From NCBI GenBank assembly GCA_964493325.1, contig CAZBMD010000006.1:16880-80879 (forward strand): 64,000 nucleotides of DNA, read 5' to 3'. This DNA comes from CAZBMD01 sp964493325. Lineage in GTDB: Bacteria; Babelota; Babeliae; Babelales; RVW-14. The notes beneath the pieces are model-generated. The model was not told the DNA's origin. It made no database searches and saw nothing but the letters and a program-made list of their open reading frames with translations. The translations under genes were made by a program, and so were the position numbers. The stretch's first letter is position 1; the number at the start of each line of letters is the position of its first letter. Shown here in pieces: positions 1 to 9,118 of this stretch.

Positions 1-2
1 TT

Positions 3-221
3 GTTGATGTTAATCCACGATTAGAATCATCAAAAAAGCGTATCAGAGCAGAACTTCAATCTGTCTGGCCTGTTTTTAGAGAATACCTCAATCTTATTGG
101 AGAGAGTTCAACGTTTCTTACTAAGACGCCTGCATTTACCTCTCTTCTCAATGAGATTAAGAAACTTGCAGATTCTGTCGAGCATGAGTTTAATGCGATT
201 TTATCGGTTGATAATCTATAA
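3..221 (+). CDS. C-terminal end of an unidentified protein (partial)
   Basis: An open frame enters from the left edge and stops with TAA at 219-221, giving the last 72 residues of a protein. The visible part is hydrophilic and probably helical, with charged stretches such as SSKKRIRAEL and NEIKKLADSVEHEF, and has no membrane segment. Its last 32 bases overlap, tail to tail, the 3' end of the ABC-2 permease gene on the other strand. I do not recognise the family. It could be a chance open frame, but the length and even composition favour a real gene end. Confidence 0.5.
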   Translation, partial: VDVNPRLESSKKRIRAELQSVWPVFREYLNLIGESSTFLTKTPAFTSLLNEIKKLADSVEHEFNAILSVDNL

Positions 222-1002
222 TAAAATCAAGACGTTTGCGTAAGATAATGTGAGCTCCGATTGCAGCCACGCCGCAGCAAACAAGCATAAGGGTTAAAGA
301 TATCCAGAAGTTAATAGATCCTTCTCCTCCAAAAACGGCGGCTCTAATTCCCTCGCTGGCGTACGTGAGTGGATTAAAAATGGCAATGTAGGCAATAGCT
401 GGATATGACTCTTTGAGCATTTTTAATGAAAACCAGTAGCATCCAAGGAGCTGCATTGGCGTGTACAAGCGCCGCCAAACATGTGAAAACATGCGGTGGT
501 TGCTAATCAGCGCGCCCAAAAATAAATGGAAAAATCCAAAGAAATAACCTGATGCAAAAAGGATGAGGACAAGCTTGTATAGACTAAAGTGCTCGAATTG
601 AAGTTTGCTTCCCAAAAGTAATTTACCAATTGGCAGCAAGGTGGTTCCTAGCATTGTTGAATACAGCGCAAAGGTGGTTGCTTTTTGGAAGAAAAAAAGC
701 GAATGGGGTAAGTTGGGTAACACAAGGTACGATTCAATGCTTCTGGTGTTTTCAAGATCATCAAGAAGATTGGATGCAAAACTTATTGCAAGATAAAAAA
801 AACCGGTAGCAAGTGAGCTGACCAGCATGAAGCAGCCGTATTGAGCGTCAAGGCCAAAAGTTGGGAGCACATAGCCAAACGTGAAAACCAGCGATGTTGG
901 CCAGATGATCATATTGAGAACATCTCCCTTGAAATCTCGCGAAAAAACATAAAAATCACGTTGCATTAAACGAAAAAAAACTGAGACTTGTTTGTAGTTC
1001 AT
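190..1002 (-). CDS. ABC-2 type transporter permease
   Basis: A 270-residue inner-membrane protein with about six hydrophobic segments, the usual size and layout of ABC-2 permeases that export polysaccharides, lipids or drugs. It is clearly related to the permease at 28677-29462: both have a motif NP(L/M)TY..E.IR.AV(F/L)G and end in KRLDF. I start at the ATG at 1002, which follows an AGGA sequence and gives an N-terminus MNYKQVSVFF matching the paralogue; a longer open frame reaches 1065. It lies 7 bases after the glycosyltransferase gene on the same strand, which suggests export of a glycan or glycolipid. No ATP-binding subunit is adjacent; it may share the ATPase at 29476-30228. Confidence 0.8.
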   Translation of the reverse strand: MNYKQVSVFFRLMQRDFYVFSRDFKGDVLNMIIWPTSLVFTFGYVLPTFGLDAQYGCFMLVSSLATGFFYLAISFASNLLDDLENTRSIESYLVLPNLPHSLFFFQKATTFALYSTMLGTTLLPIGKLLLGSKLQFEHFSLYKLVLILFASGYFFGFFHLFLGALISNHRMFSHVWRRLYTPMQLLGCYWFSLKMLKESYPAIAYIAIFNPLTYASEGIRAAVFGGEGSINFWISLTLMLVCCGVAAIGAHIILRKRLDFIIDYQPIKSH

Positions 1003-1009
1003 AAGGTCC

Positions 1010-2161
1010 TTACTTCTTGCTGAGCAACTGATATAGCTGCTTATAGCGCTGCACGGTGCTAGCAAGATTATAGTGTGAAATAAGTTGTTCGTTATTTATT
1101 TTCATAGTTTGACGCTCAGCTTTGTTCTTAATAAGCCATTCTAGTGCATTACAAAGAGCTTGCGGGTCATTGGGTGGCACCAGTAAGCCATTAACGGTGT
1201 TTGCAAGTACATCGTGCTGCTCGCCTTGGTTGGTGCTGACAATTGGCAGTCCAAAGCAGAGTGCTTCCAGAAGAGCAATAGACAGCCCCTCGCTGCGCGA
1301 TGACAACGCAAAACAATCAAAAAGTGGATAAAATTTTATTGCATCAGACCGAGCCCCAACAAAAACAATCTTATCAGAGATTTGTAATGTTTGTGCAAGA
1401 CTTTGAAGCTCTTGGTATTCAGATCCATCACCAACAAGGCATAGCTTTACATGAGCATTAGGTGGTAGCTGCTTTAAAAGCATTGAAAACGCCATAATCA
1501 AAATATCATACGATTTGATTGGCTCAAGCCGCCCAACAGAACCTATGACAAAATCATCGTAATAGAGCCCATAATCTTTTCGTTCCAGCGGCTGGTGGTA
1601 AGCAATACTGAGACATTTTTGCTGATCAACACCATTAGCAATTACGGAAAGTTTTTTAATGATTGCTGGTCGTTGAGCGATAGGCATGCGATTGATAACA
1701 GATTTTTGGTAGGCTTGCTGTACCGAGTCTGATACTGCAACAAGGGCACTTGCCCACTTAGCGGTCAGAGCATCAAGTCTATTCCGAAAAAAACCCTCGT
1801 CCGTAGCGCTACCATGTAGGTCGCAAATCACAGGGGTTCCTATAATTTTCCCAATGAGACGTCCAAAGATGTTTGCCATCCAGAGCGATGAATGAATGAT
1901 GTCAGGCTTTAAGCTCTTAATCATACGAAATGCTTTGTAAAAAGCCCAGGGGTCGAACCTACACAGCAACCCTGAGATCTGATGCGTCGCTATGCCAAGA
2001 CGTTCAAGCTGGTGGCGATTTGGGCCGTCATGAAAATAAAGTATGGTATGAGTGTTTTTAGGTTGGTCTGATTGTTCAGAAGTCAGTGATGTCAGAAAAT
2101 TTACGAGTGCTGTTTCAGCACCACCAATTTTGAGACTTGAAATGAGGTGAACAATCTTCAT
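1010..2161 (-). CDS. GT4-family glycosyltransferase
   Basis: A 383-residue GT-B fold retaining glycosyltransferase. The N-terminus MKIVHLISSLKIGGAE is the classic GT4 start with the glycine-rich acceptor loop. The C-terminal half has IGSVGRLEPIKSYDILI and SSRSEGLSIALLEALCFGLP, the sugar-nucleotide binding and E-x7-E region. It should transfer a sugar from a nucleotide donor to a lipid-linked or cell-surface acceptor at the cytoplasmic face. I chose the ATG at 2161; an in-frame TTG at 2185 has no ribosome site. It lies downstream of the rpoD terminator and just upstream of an ABC-2 permease, so the two genes probably form a small envelope-glycan unit. Donor and acceptor cannot be told from the sequence. 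Confidence 0.88.
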   Translation of the reverse strand: MKIVHLISSLKIGGAETALVNFLTSLTSEQSDQPKNTHTILYFHDGPNRHQLERLGIATHQISGLLCRFDPWAFYKAFRMIKSLKPDIIHSSLWMANIFGRLIGKIIGTPVICDLHGSATDEGFFRNRLDALTAKWASALVAVSDSVQQAYQKSVINRMPIAQRPAIIKKLSVIANGVDQQKCLSIAYHQPLERKDYGLYYDDFVIGSVGRLEPIKSYDILIMAFSMLLKQLPPNAHVKLCLVGDGSEYQELQSLAQTLQISDKIVFVGARSDAIKFYPLFDCFALSSRSEGLSIALLEALCFGLPIVSTNQGEQHDVLANTVNGLLVPPNDPQALCNALEWLIKNKAERQTMKINNEQLISHYNLASTVQRYKQLYQLLSKK

Positions 2162-2183
2162 AGTGTAGCTATTCGCTGAAAGC

Positions 2184-2226
2184 AAAAAGATGAGAGAGAG
2201 AAAAGTTTCCGGCTTCTCTCTCTCAT
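2184..2226 (-). terminator. Intrinsic terminator after rpoD
   Basis: A perfect 13-bp stem built from ATGAGAGAGAGAA (2190-2202) and its complement (2214-2226), with an 11-base loop. On the minus strand it is followed by CTTTTTG, a short U run. It lies 13 bases past the rpoD stop codon and separates the lgt-dnaG-rpoD unit from the glycosyltransferase-permease pair. Confidence 0.75.
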
Positions 2227-2239
2227 TCAGATCTTGTAA

Positions 2240-4723
2240 TTATTCAAGTGTGTCGTTTGGAGCAATATCAAACTCTTTTTCAAAGAAGGTTTGAAGTTTT
2301 TTGCTACGAGATGGGTGTCGAAGTTTGCGTAATGCTTTGACTTCGATTTGACGAATACGTTCTCTGGTTACCGAGAAATCTTTGCCCACCTCTTCAAGAG
2401 TATGTTCGGAGGCAACGTCGATACCAAAGCGCATCTTGAGGACTTTTTCTTCACGAGGAGTGAGTGTTTTAAGAACCTCTCGTACTTTTTCTTTGAGGTC
2501 ATCATTAACAACAGCATCAACCGGCGTGTAGTCGTTCTCGTCTTCGATAAAGTCTTTCAAATAGGTATCATCGCTGTCACCAACAGGAGTTTCAAGCGAA
2601 ACAGGCTCACGAGAAATTTTGATGATGTTTTTGATTTTTTTCTCATCAAGATTTAACTCTTTAGCAAGCTCGGTATAACTTGGCTCACGGCTGAACTCTT
2701 GCACGTAGGCGCGGGTGATCTTGTTGATTTTGCTCAAGGTTTCGACCATGTGTACAGGTACGCGAATGGTACGAGACTGGTCTGCAATCGCGCGAGTAAT
2801 TGCTTGTCTTATCCACCATGTTGCATAGGTTGAAAATTTAAATCCTCGTTCGAATTCAAATTTTTCAACAGCTTTCAACAGACCAATGTTCCCTTCCTGA
2901 ATCAAATCAAGAAAGTGAAGTCCTCGGTTGATGTATTTTTTTGCAATGTTGACAACAAGGCGCAAGTTGGCTCGAGCAAGGTCATCTTTTGCAAGTTTAT
3001 CTTTCTTTTGAGCAACGAGCAGTTGTCTATAAAGTTTGAGCATGCGCTCTTTAGAAAGCCCTGATTCAGATTCTGTCTTTTTAATAAGTTTAGTTGAGCT
3101 GCGGACCGTGCTTTCAAGAATTGCAATCTGCTCAAGATCATCTTCAGTCGGTTTTTTGACGTTGCGATAAAATTGCAACTTGTTTTCGCAAACCTTGATT
3201 TCGTCATCTTTTTCTTGAACTTTGGCAACAAATTTTTCAATTTTTTTGCCAAGTTTACGAATTTGTTTATTCGAAATCTTGATTGCACGAATATGATCAA
3301 CAATTTTATTTTTATTTTCTTCGACTTTGGCTAGCATCTCTCGCTTTTTATCTTCTTGAGAAAGAAGATTTCGATATGAGCGATAAATTTTATCTTCATT
3401 CGCAACGATCTCTTTAATTTTAGTGAGCATAGCGATGAATTTTTGTTTCTCTTCTTCAAATTTTGGTGAGTTGTCCTCGTCAAAATCAGAGAATTGAATT
3501 ACATCTTTAAGGAAGATTGGATCGCGCGAAACGCGTTCTTCCATGCCCATAAATTCTTTGGCTACAAAGGGAAATTGAGCAACAGCATCAATTGATTCTT
3601 TTTTGCCTTCAGCAATTTTATCTGCGATAACTTTTTCGGTTACCTTATTGAGCAGAGGAATTTTCCCAATTTCTTTGAGGTATAATTTTACTGGATCATT
3701 CAATTGGCTTGGCTCGGCAAGGCCACGAAGTCGCTCGGCTTCTTTTTCAGCGTAAAAATCATCATCTGATAATTCGGTAGAAAGCTCAGCACCTTCAAGT
3801 GATGATTCAAGATCTGGTTTAACACCTGCAAATCGTGATGATTCTTCACCTTCAATGAGTACATCAAAGTCATCGCCAGCAGCATCAAGCTCTTCTTGTG
3901 AAATCAGATCGATGTTTTCTCTTTCAAAAAGCCGCAAAAGTTCGTTAGCGTCTTCTTCGCTCAACTTATGCTTTTGGTTGAAGGCTATGACTTCTTCATA
4001 TGTTAAAACGCCGTCTGTGCGACCTTTTTCAATAAATACATCAATTTGTTTTTCGATGCTTTTTAGTGAAGAGCCAGTTTCTTCTTGCGGATTGGTGATC
4101 GATTCATCAATAACGAGCGCTTCGTCTGGAATTTCTTCAAGCCGAAGATTGTCTTCATCGATTGGTGAGGATAATTTTTCAACAGTCGATGCCGCCTTTT
4201 TTGCACTTTCACCGGCGCGCTGCTTAGTTTTGTTGCCAGCATCTACTTCTTTTTTTTCTACAATAATTTTTGCGGTAGGTTCTTCAGATTTTTTTGCAGT
4301 AACCGCAGGAGTTTTTACTTTGGCCGTAGTAACAGGTTTTTTTGTAACTGCAGCTGTAATTTCTTTTTGATTAACGGCTTTGGTACCAGGGGCTTTTTGT
4401 GCCGGTTTTTTAGTAACGGTACTTTTAGAAGCAACTGTCTTAACCGGGGCAGCAATAATTTTTTTTGCTACAGCAGCTTTTGGCTTAGCTATGATTTTTT
4501 TGGCTACAGCAGTTTTTTTAGCTGGAGCTGCTTGTTTTTTTATTACTGTTTTTGCAGGGCGTGCAGCTTTTTTAACTAACTTTTTAGGAGCTGTCTTTTT
4601 TGATTTTGTTGTTCGAACAGCTGTTTTGGGTGTAGCTTTTTTAACCGCACTTTTTGTGGTTTTTTTAGACGATTTTTTCGCTACTGTTTTTTTTACAGTT
4701 AACTTTTTTTTATTTTTTGTCAT
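2240..4723 (-). CDS. rpoD: Primary sigma factor RpoD with a histone-like basic N-terminal extension
   Basis: The 827-residue housekeeping sigma-70 subunit of RNA polymerase, much longer than the E. coli protein of about 613. Residues 1-180 are almost entirely Lys, Ala, Pro, Thr and Val with repeats of the KKAAxPAKK type, like histone H1 tails. Region 1.1 follows at about 220-280, region 1.2 at 341-375 (DPVKLYLKEIG), a helical spacer, region 2 from 582 (LARANLRLVVNIAKKYINRG; the -10 binding part YATWWIRQAITRA from 632) and region 4 from 754, with the -35 helix SVTRERIRQIEVKAL near 784-798. All core elements are intact, so it should be the main sigma factor. Its ATG overlaps the dnaG stop (ATGA) and follows GGGGA inside dnaG, implying translational coupling in a dnaG-rpoD operon. 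A strong terminator follows. Confidence 0.97.
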   Translation of the reverse strand: MTKNKKKLTVKKTVAKKSSKKTTKSAVKKATPKTAVRTTKSKKTAPKKLVKKAARPAKTVIKKQAAPAKKTAVAKKIIAKPKAAVAKKIIAAPVKTVASKSTVTKKPAQKAPGTKAVNQKEITAAVTKKPVTTAKVKTPAVTAKKSEEPTAKIIVEKKEVDAGNKTKQRAGESAKKAASTVEKLSSPIDEDNLRLEEIPDEALVIDESITNPQEETGSSLKSIEKQIDVFIEKGRTDGVLTYEEVIAFNQKHKLSEEDANELLRLFERENIDLISQEELDAAGDDFDVLIEGEESSRFAGVKPDLESSLEGAELSTELSDDDFYAEKEAERLRGLAEPSQLNDPVKLYLKEIGKIPLLNKVTEKVIADKIAEGKKESIDAVAQFPFVAKEFMGMEERVSRDPIFLKDVIQFSDFDEDNSPKFEEEKQKFIAMLTKIKEIVANEDKIYRSYRNLLSQEDKKREMLAKVEENKNKIVDHIRAIKISNKQIRKLGKKIEKFVAKVQEKDDEIKVCENKLQFYRNVKKPTEDDLEQIAILESTVRSSTKLIKKTESESGLSKERMLKLYRQLLVAQKKDKLAKDDLARANLRLVVNIAKKYINRGLHFLDLIQEGNIGLLKAVEKFEFERGFKFSTYATWWIRQAITRAIADQSRTIRVPVHMVETLSKINKITRAYVQEFSREPSYTELAKELNLDEKKIKNIIKISREPVSLETPVGDSDDTYLKDFIEDENDYTPVDAVVNDDLKEKVREVLKTLTPREEKVLKMRFGIDVASEHTLEEVGKDFSVTRERIRQIEVKALRKLRHPSRSKKLQTFFEKEFDIAPNDTLE

Positions 4724-6537
4724 ACAAGTCCCCTAGTTTGGATCCCCTGCTTAAGCTTCGAGAATAAATTAAATAATTCACTCAATCGTACGGTATTGGC
4801 ATTTTCTGTTGCCGTGAGCATTTGAGCCTTTAGGTCTCTGACGATATGCTTCCAGTTGTGTTTACAGAAGTGAAAAATAAGCTGATTAAAAAGCTCAGTA
4901 GAAAGTACCTCTTCGAATTGCATACTGATCCTTATTACCCATTCTTTTTCTTCTTCATCAATAGTTTCAAGAAAAGAACCAAAAAAATTTTTGCGGTCCG
5001 GGCTGCGTTCAAGCAAAAGGTCAAGATGTCGTAAGAGTTTTTGAAAGTGCTGTGAAAAATACGGCACCAATTCTGGCTCGATTGTCAGTCTCTTATCTTT
5101 TTCACCAAGGCTACTGCTAACTATAGCAGAAAAGATCTTTTCTTCTAGTAAAGAAATTTCATTTCCCCCTGTTTGAACAGTCAAAGCTTCGGTTTGTACC
5201 TCTGGTTCTTTGCCCTCAGCTTGTGCCTCATAATAATGCTGTTGGTTTTTGCGCTGAGAGTTTTTAGAAAGCCCTCCTTTGAGCGACTGAAAAGGGATTT
5301 GTAGGATGCTGCTGGCTTCTTGGAGGAGCAAATCTTGTTTGATAGGGTCTGATAGATTGCCGATCAGTTGGAGAATTTTTTCAATCAGCGTCATCTTTTG
5401 GGCCAGGGATTTGGTGAAAAAGTTTGATCCAAGACTTTCAATGAAGAAGCTGAAGATATCTCGAGCATGAGGAATCATTGCATCTAAACTGCTGCCTTTG
5501 CTCAAAAATGACGCAGGGTCTTCGTTTGCGGGGAGTTTTATAACATACAGTTCAAGGTTAACCTCAAAACAAAGCTCTGCCATGCGCAAAATGGCCTTTT
5601 GGCCTGCCTGGTCACCATCGTACAGGATATAAAGCTTGTCGCAGTAGCGAGCAACAGTCTTGAGATGTTCTTGCGTGCAAGCGGTTCCAAGGGTGGCAAC
5701 AGTATTGATATAGCCGTGTTGGGCCATGGTTACGCAGTCCATATATCCTTCAACCAAGAAGGCGAATGAACTGTCTTGCATAGCTTTTTTTGCTAAATCG
5801 AGGCCAAAAAGAAGCTTTCCTTTGACAAATCCATCGTTTTCTTTGCTGTTGTAGTACTTTGGTCGTTCGTCTCCGGGTCTAAAAATTCTTCCTCCAAAAC
5901 CGCAACAGCGTCCCATGTTGTCCCTGATTGGGAATAGAATGCGTTCCTCAAAGGGAGAATACAGAGCGGATTTTCCGTCCATGACAATGCCAGATTCCAG
6001 CAACTCTTTAGTCAAAATGTTCTTTTTGCCAAGATCCTTAATAAGGTGGTTCATCTGCATGCTGCCGCCTGGTAGGTAACCAATCTGAAACATTTTGATA
6101 AGTTCGGGGCCGATTTTACGGTTGGCAAGATAGGCAAGAGCGCTTTGGTTATTTAAGAGTTGCGCATTTGCCCACTCTGCAAATGTTTTGCAAACGCGAA
6201 AATAGGATTCTCGATCTTCGCTGTTTAAAAGCATCGAAGCGCTTTGCTTTAAAAGTTGATCTGGAATTTTAAGGCTGTACTGATCAATAAGTTGGCGAGC
6301 GGCTTCGATTTGTGAAAGATTTTCTTTTTTTGCAGTGAAAGCAATCAAGTCGCCACTGGTGTGGCAGCCGAAGCAATAGAAAATTTGCTTGTCGGGGCTG
6401 ACGGTAAATGATGCATCTGTTTCGCTATGAAAAGGGCAAGGGCCTTTCCAGTAGGTTCCAGCTGGCTTGAGTTGTACATGTTCACCAATTACATCAAGAA
6501 TCGACACTTGGTTTTTTATATAGTTAAAAAGAGACAT
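4720..6537 (-). CDS. dnaG: DNA primase DnaG
   Basis: Makes RNA primers for Okazaki fragments at the replication fork. From the chosen ATG (6537) the protein has 605 residues: a CHC2 zinc finger (C34, H37, C55, C58 in CPFH and FYCFGC), the RNA polymerase core, and a TOPRIM domain with the catalytic glutamate in LVEGYMD (E263) and metal-binding aspartates in YDGDQAG (D307, D309). A C-terminal region of about 180 residues should bind the DnaB helicase. A start 45 bases further upstream would overlap lgt and adds no conserved sequence. The gene lies 10 bases after lgt and overlaps rpoD by four bases, keeping the classical dnaG-rpoD order, but rpsU, often the first gene, is absent and lgt takes its place. 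Confidence 0.96.
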   Translation of the reverse strand: MSLFNYIKNQVSILDVIGEHVQLKPAGTYWKGPCPFHSETDASFTVSPDKQIFYCFGCHTSGDLIAFTAKKENLSQIEAARQLIDQYSLKIPDQLLKQSASMLLNSEDRESYFRVCKTFAEWANAQLLNNQSALAYLANRKIGPELIKMFQIGYLPGGSMQMNHLIKDLGKKNILTKELLESGIVMDGKSALYSPFEERILFPIRDNMGRCCGFGGRIFRPGDERPKYYNSKENDGFVKGKLLFGLDLAKKAMQDSSFAFLVEGYMDCVTMAQHGYINTVATLGTACTQEHLKTVARYCDKLYILYDGDQAGQKAILRMAELCFEVNLELYVIKLPANEDPASFLSKGSSLDAMIPHARDIFSFFIESLGSNFFTKSLAQKMTLIEKILQLIGNLSDPIKQDLLLQEASSILQIPFQSLKGGLSKNSQRKNQQHYYEAQAEGKEPEVQTEALTVQTGGNEISLLEEKIFSAIVSSSLGEKDKRLTIEPELVPYFSQHFQKLLRHLDLLLERSPDRKNFFGSFLETIDEEEKEWVIRISMQFEEVLSTELFNQLIFHFCKHNWKHIVRDLKAQMLTATENANTVRLSELFNLFSKLKQGIQTRGLV

Positions 6538-6547
6538 AACGCTTTGG

Positions 6548-7348
6548 CTAACGATTTTTACGGATGGTCCAAACAAATCCAATTATCGACAATACAAGGA
6601 GCACAAGTGAAAAAAGTTGTGGCTGTGAAAGGGTAATTGGCTGGCCAAAAAAGGTCAAGAAGGTTTGAAGATCTTCGCGGTCGCCGCGCCAGAAATCAAT
6701 AAAAAACCGAGCTGCGCTTTCAAGGACAAGAAATAGTAGGATGCTTGCCCCTGGCGTTGATTTTGCCCATCGATAAAAATAAAAAATAGAAACAAAAATA
6801 AGTAGCGAGGCAAGGCTCATATAAAGCTGAGTGGGAAGCAGTGGGACATGTAAATATGGACAGAACCCTTCAGGATCAGTAAATACAACTGAAAGCAAAG
6901 CATTTTTACCGGCAATTGCTCCATAGCAACAGCCAGACAAAAGGCATCCAATGCGAGCTATGGCCTGCATCAGTGGTGCGTAAATGGCGCAGACATCCAA
7001 AAGGGGCAAAACGGGTATCCGGTGAATAAAAAGGTATGCGGGGACCACTACCAGAACTCCAACAACGCCGCCGATAAGGGTAAGTCCGCCAATCCATGGA
7101 TAAAAAATTTCAAAAAATCGGCCCTCAAAGTCTTGAAGGTGCGTTATGACAAATAAAAATCGTCCGCCGGTGATGGCTGCCAAAAAGCCTGCAAAGAGAA
7201 CGTTGAAATATTGTTCCATGGTGAGACATTTTTGTCGCACCGGGTGATTGATTGTGCAGAGTAAAAATACCAAAAAACCAAGAGCAATCATTGCCCCGTA
7301 GCCATAAATCCACAATGGACCATATAGATGAAAAAGACGTGGGTACAT
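6548..7348 (-). CDS. lgt: Prolipoprotein diacylglyceryl transferase Lgt
   Basis: A 266-residue protein with about seven membrane segments that transfers diacylglycerol from phosphatidylglycerol to the lipobox cysteine of prolipoproteins, the first step of lipoprotein maturation. The family signature appears as ARIGCLLSGCCYG near residue 140, the version with cysteines seen in many non-proteobacterial Lgt proteins, and GGRFLFVI carries another conserved arginine. AGGA precedes the ATG. It is the first gene of the lgt-dnaG-rpoD unit. Its presence supports reading the cysteine-ending signal peptides in this window (26338-26823, 30235-30930) as lipoprotein signals. Confidence 0.93.
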   Translation of the reverse strand: MYPRLFHLYGPLWIYGYGAMIALGFLVFLLCTINHPVRQKCLTMEQYFNVLFAGFLAAITGGRFLFVITHLQDFEGRFFEIFYPWIGGLTLIGGVVGVLVVVPAYLFIHRIPVLPLLDVCAIYAPLMQAIARIGCLLSGCCYGAIAGKNALLSVVFTDPEGFCPYLHVPLLPTQLYMSLASLLIFVSIFYFYRWAKSTPGASILLFLVLESAARFFIDFWRGDREDLQTFLTFFGQPITLSQPQLFSLVLLVLSIIGFVWTIRKNR

Positions 7349-7538
7349 AATTAATCCTTTCTAAAAAATAGGTCTTCAGCTTAGTTCGGTTTATTTGGAG
7401 GAGCAAGCGTTTATACAAGAATGTGCTCAAAAAAATGCTCTGTTCTGAGGGCAGAAAAATTAAAGCTGCTTGTGTTTATTGTTCTTTTTAACTAAAATCC
7501 AATAGCTATTTTCTTATTGAATTTTATGAAGGTTAAAA

Positions 7539-8627
7539 ATGTTGCGATTAAATAAAGTCTTAAAACTTCTTTTTTTAGTAAGTATGTTTAGTGGGTTACG
7601 TGCACATGAAGAAGTGCCGACAAAAGAGCTGAGCCCCGTTGCGCAAGAGCTTGTTAACCTGAGAAAAAATGATCCTGATATTAGCAAGCGTTTTTCGTTT
7701 AAATCTGCTGATGTTAAATACTATTTGAGTTTGATTGATCTTTGTGAGTACATTGATACCAAGCATTCAACGTTTGAAAAAATCACTCAGCACTTTTTCT
7801 TGAATCTCATAACCCCGCTTAGAGGCCTTATTTTGTTGCCTCCAGAAAAAGCTCCAAAGTTGCATAGTATCATCGCAGATCTTTGTCAAAAAATGAACGT
7901 TCCTCATCCAGCAGTTTTTGTTGTTGGAGATGTAGAATTTTTTAATGCATTTGCTTGCTCTTTTTCGCCATCATTGTCGCTTATTGCGGTTGGTGAAAAA
8001 ATGGTATCAACGCTTTCAGAAAAAGAGTTGCGAGCTGTTTTAGCGCACGAGCTTGCGCACATCAAGCACAACCATGTTGTAAAAAAGATGGCAGTTGGCC
8101 TTGGGGCTGTGAGTTTGTTTCTTTGGGGGTATTACAATTTTATCCAATGGTGTGGTGATGCGCCTGTGGAATATGAGACGTGCAATTATAAAAATCAGCA
8201 CATAAAAACTGTTGAACCATCAAAAAAGCATTATGGAGCGTACGCAGTTGTTGGTATTGCAGGTTGTTTGGGTCTTGGAGTGCTAGCAGATAAGCTCTCC
8301 CGTCGGTGCGAAAAAGAGGCTGATTTAACAGCTCTTGCAACTACCAATGATCCAGATTCAATGATTGGTTTTCTTGATAGCACTGCTCAATTCTATCGAG
8401 ATTATGCTGCAATTTATCAGGAAGAATTTGCATATCTTGAGGATAAGGTAAAAACGTTTAGTCAGCGCCATCCGTCCTTTGGTAATTTTTTAAGCGATAG
8501 AATTAATTTATATAAACAATTAGCGCTTAGCCAACTTGATGAGAACAAAGAGTCAGCAACACACCCTTCAATTGAGGCTCGTAAAGAGTATATTCGCCAA
8601 TATTACAAAACAAATGAGACTAATTAG
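7539..8627 (+). CDS. M48-family zinc metalloprotease, exported
   Basis: A 362-residue protein with a signal peptide (MLRLNKVLKLLFLVSMFSG, predicted end near residue 22) and an M48 peptidase domain. The zinc site is HELAH at 170-174, with the third ligand in RCEKEADLTAL (E260). Two hydrophobic stretches (about 185-203 and 234-250) flank a short loop between the zinc motifs, as in HtpX/Ste24-like peptidases. The arrangement predicts a periplasmic or membrane-bound protease for envelope protein quality control, similar to BepA or LoiP. No TPR domain follows, so it is not a full BepA. The gene is transcribed divergently from lgt and is followed by a small exported protein. Confidence 0.85.
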   Translation: MLRLNKVLKLLFLVSMFSGLRAHEEVPTKELSPVAQELVNLRKNDPDISKRFSFKSADVKYYLSLIDLCEYIDTKHSTFEKITQHFFLNLITPLRGLILLPPEKAPKLHSIIADLCQKMNVPHPAVFVVGDVEFFNAFACSFSPSLSLIAVGEKMVSTLSEKELRAVLAHELAHIKHNHVVKKMAVGLGAVSLFLWGYYNFIQWCGDAPVEYETCNYKNQHIKTVEPSKKHYGAYAVVGIAGCLGLGVLADKLSRRCEKEADLTALATTNDPDSMIGFLDSTAQFYRDYAAIYQEEFAYLEDKVKTFSQRHPSFGNFLSDRINLYKQLALSQLDENKESATHPSIEARKEYIRQYYKTNETN

Positions 8628-8782
8628 AAAAAATATTTATCGCTAATCGTTTGATTGGCAGGCTTTTTCTGCAACAACATGCTTATTTGTAGCTAAAAAT
8701 ACCAGCTATTTTTATTGCTATTTTTTCTTGTTTTTATATCATTGCCTCCGTTGTATTTGATCTGTTTTTCATGGAGTGTTTG

Positions 8783-9118
8783 ATGTTGAAAAAGTTATTA
8801 GGATTGATACTTGTCTGTGGTCATGTTGCTGCGGCTCCCGTTACTATTGAATCTCTTAATGCGGAGTATCAGGTTGATGAGGTATCAAAATTATATCAAC
8901 AGTTAAAGATGAATGATTGTAGCAAGGAAGAATTTGTTAAGATTCTGCAGCATGTAATGCATGAAAATTTTGCCAATGAATCTAGCATACAATCTCTTTC
9001 AGTGACTGAGTGGTTGAAAAAAGCTGCAAGCGGTGCTTTTATGGGCTTAGGAGCGGCGTTAGCTCTTCGGATGGCTGTTGATTTGGGGATTTTTTGCTTC
9101 AAGCAATCAATCAAGTAG
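8783..9118 (+). CDS. Small exported protein with C-terminal membrane segment
   Basis: An unrecognised protein of 111 residues. I start at the ATG at 8783, which follows GGAG and gives a clean signal peptide (MLKKLLGLILVCGHVAAA); an upstream in-frame ATG at 8771 lies within that ribosome site. The middle is helical and charged, and the last 35 residues contain one hydrophobic segment (GAFMGLGAALALRMAVDLGI). The 3' end overlaps the murG stop by 8 bases on the opposite strand. No function can be assigned. Confidence 0.65.
   Translation: MLKKLLGLILVCGHVAAAPVTIESLNAEYQVDEVSKLYQQLKMNDCSKEEFVKILQHVMHENFANESSIQSLSVTEWLKKAASGAFMGLGAALALRMAVDLGIFCFKQSIK

Noticed and set aside
4367..4736. Long open frames on the plus strand opposite the rpoD N-terminus
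   Set aside because: They are the reverse of Lys/Ala-rich repeats (AAA and GCT codons give Phe, Ser and Ala frames). The rpoD frame is joined to dnaG by a ribosome site and overlap, and the opposite frames match no family.
8691..8729. AT-only stem (AGCTAAAAATA/TATTTTTATTGCT) followed by T runs after the M48 gene
   Set aside because: The stem is imperfect and contains almost no GC pairs, so it is too weak to call a terminator.
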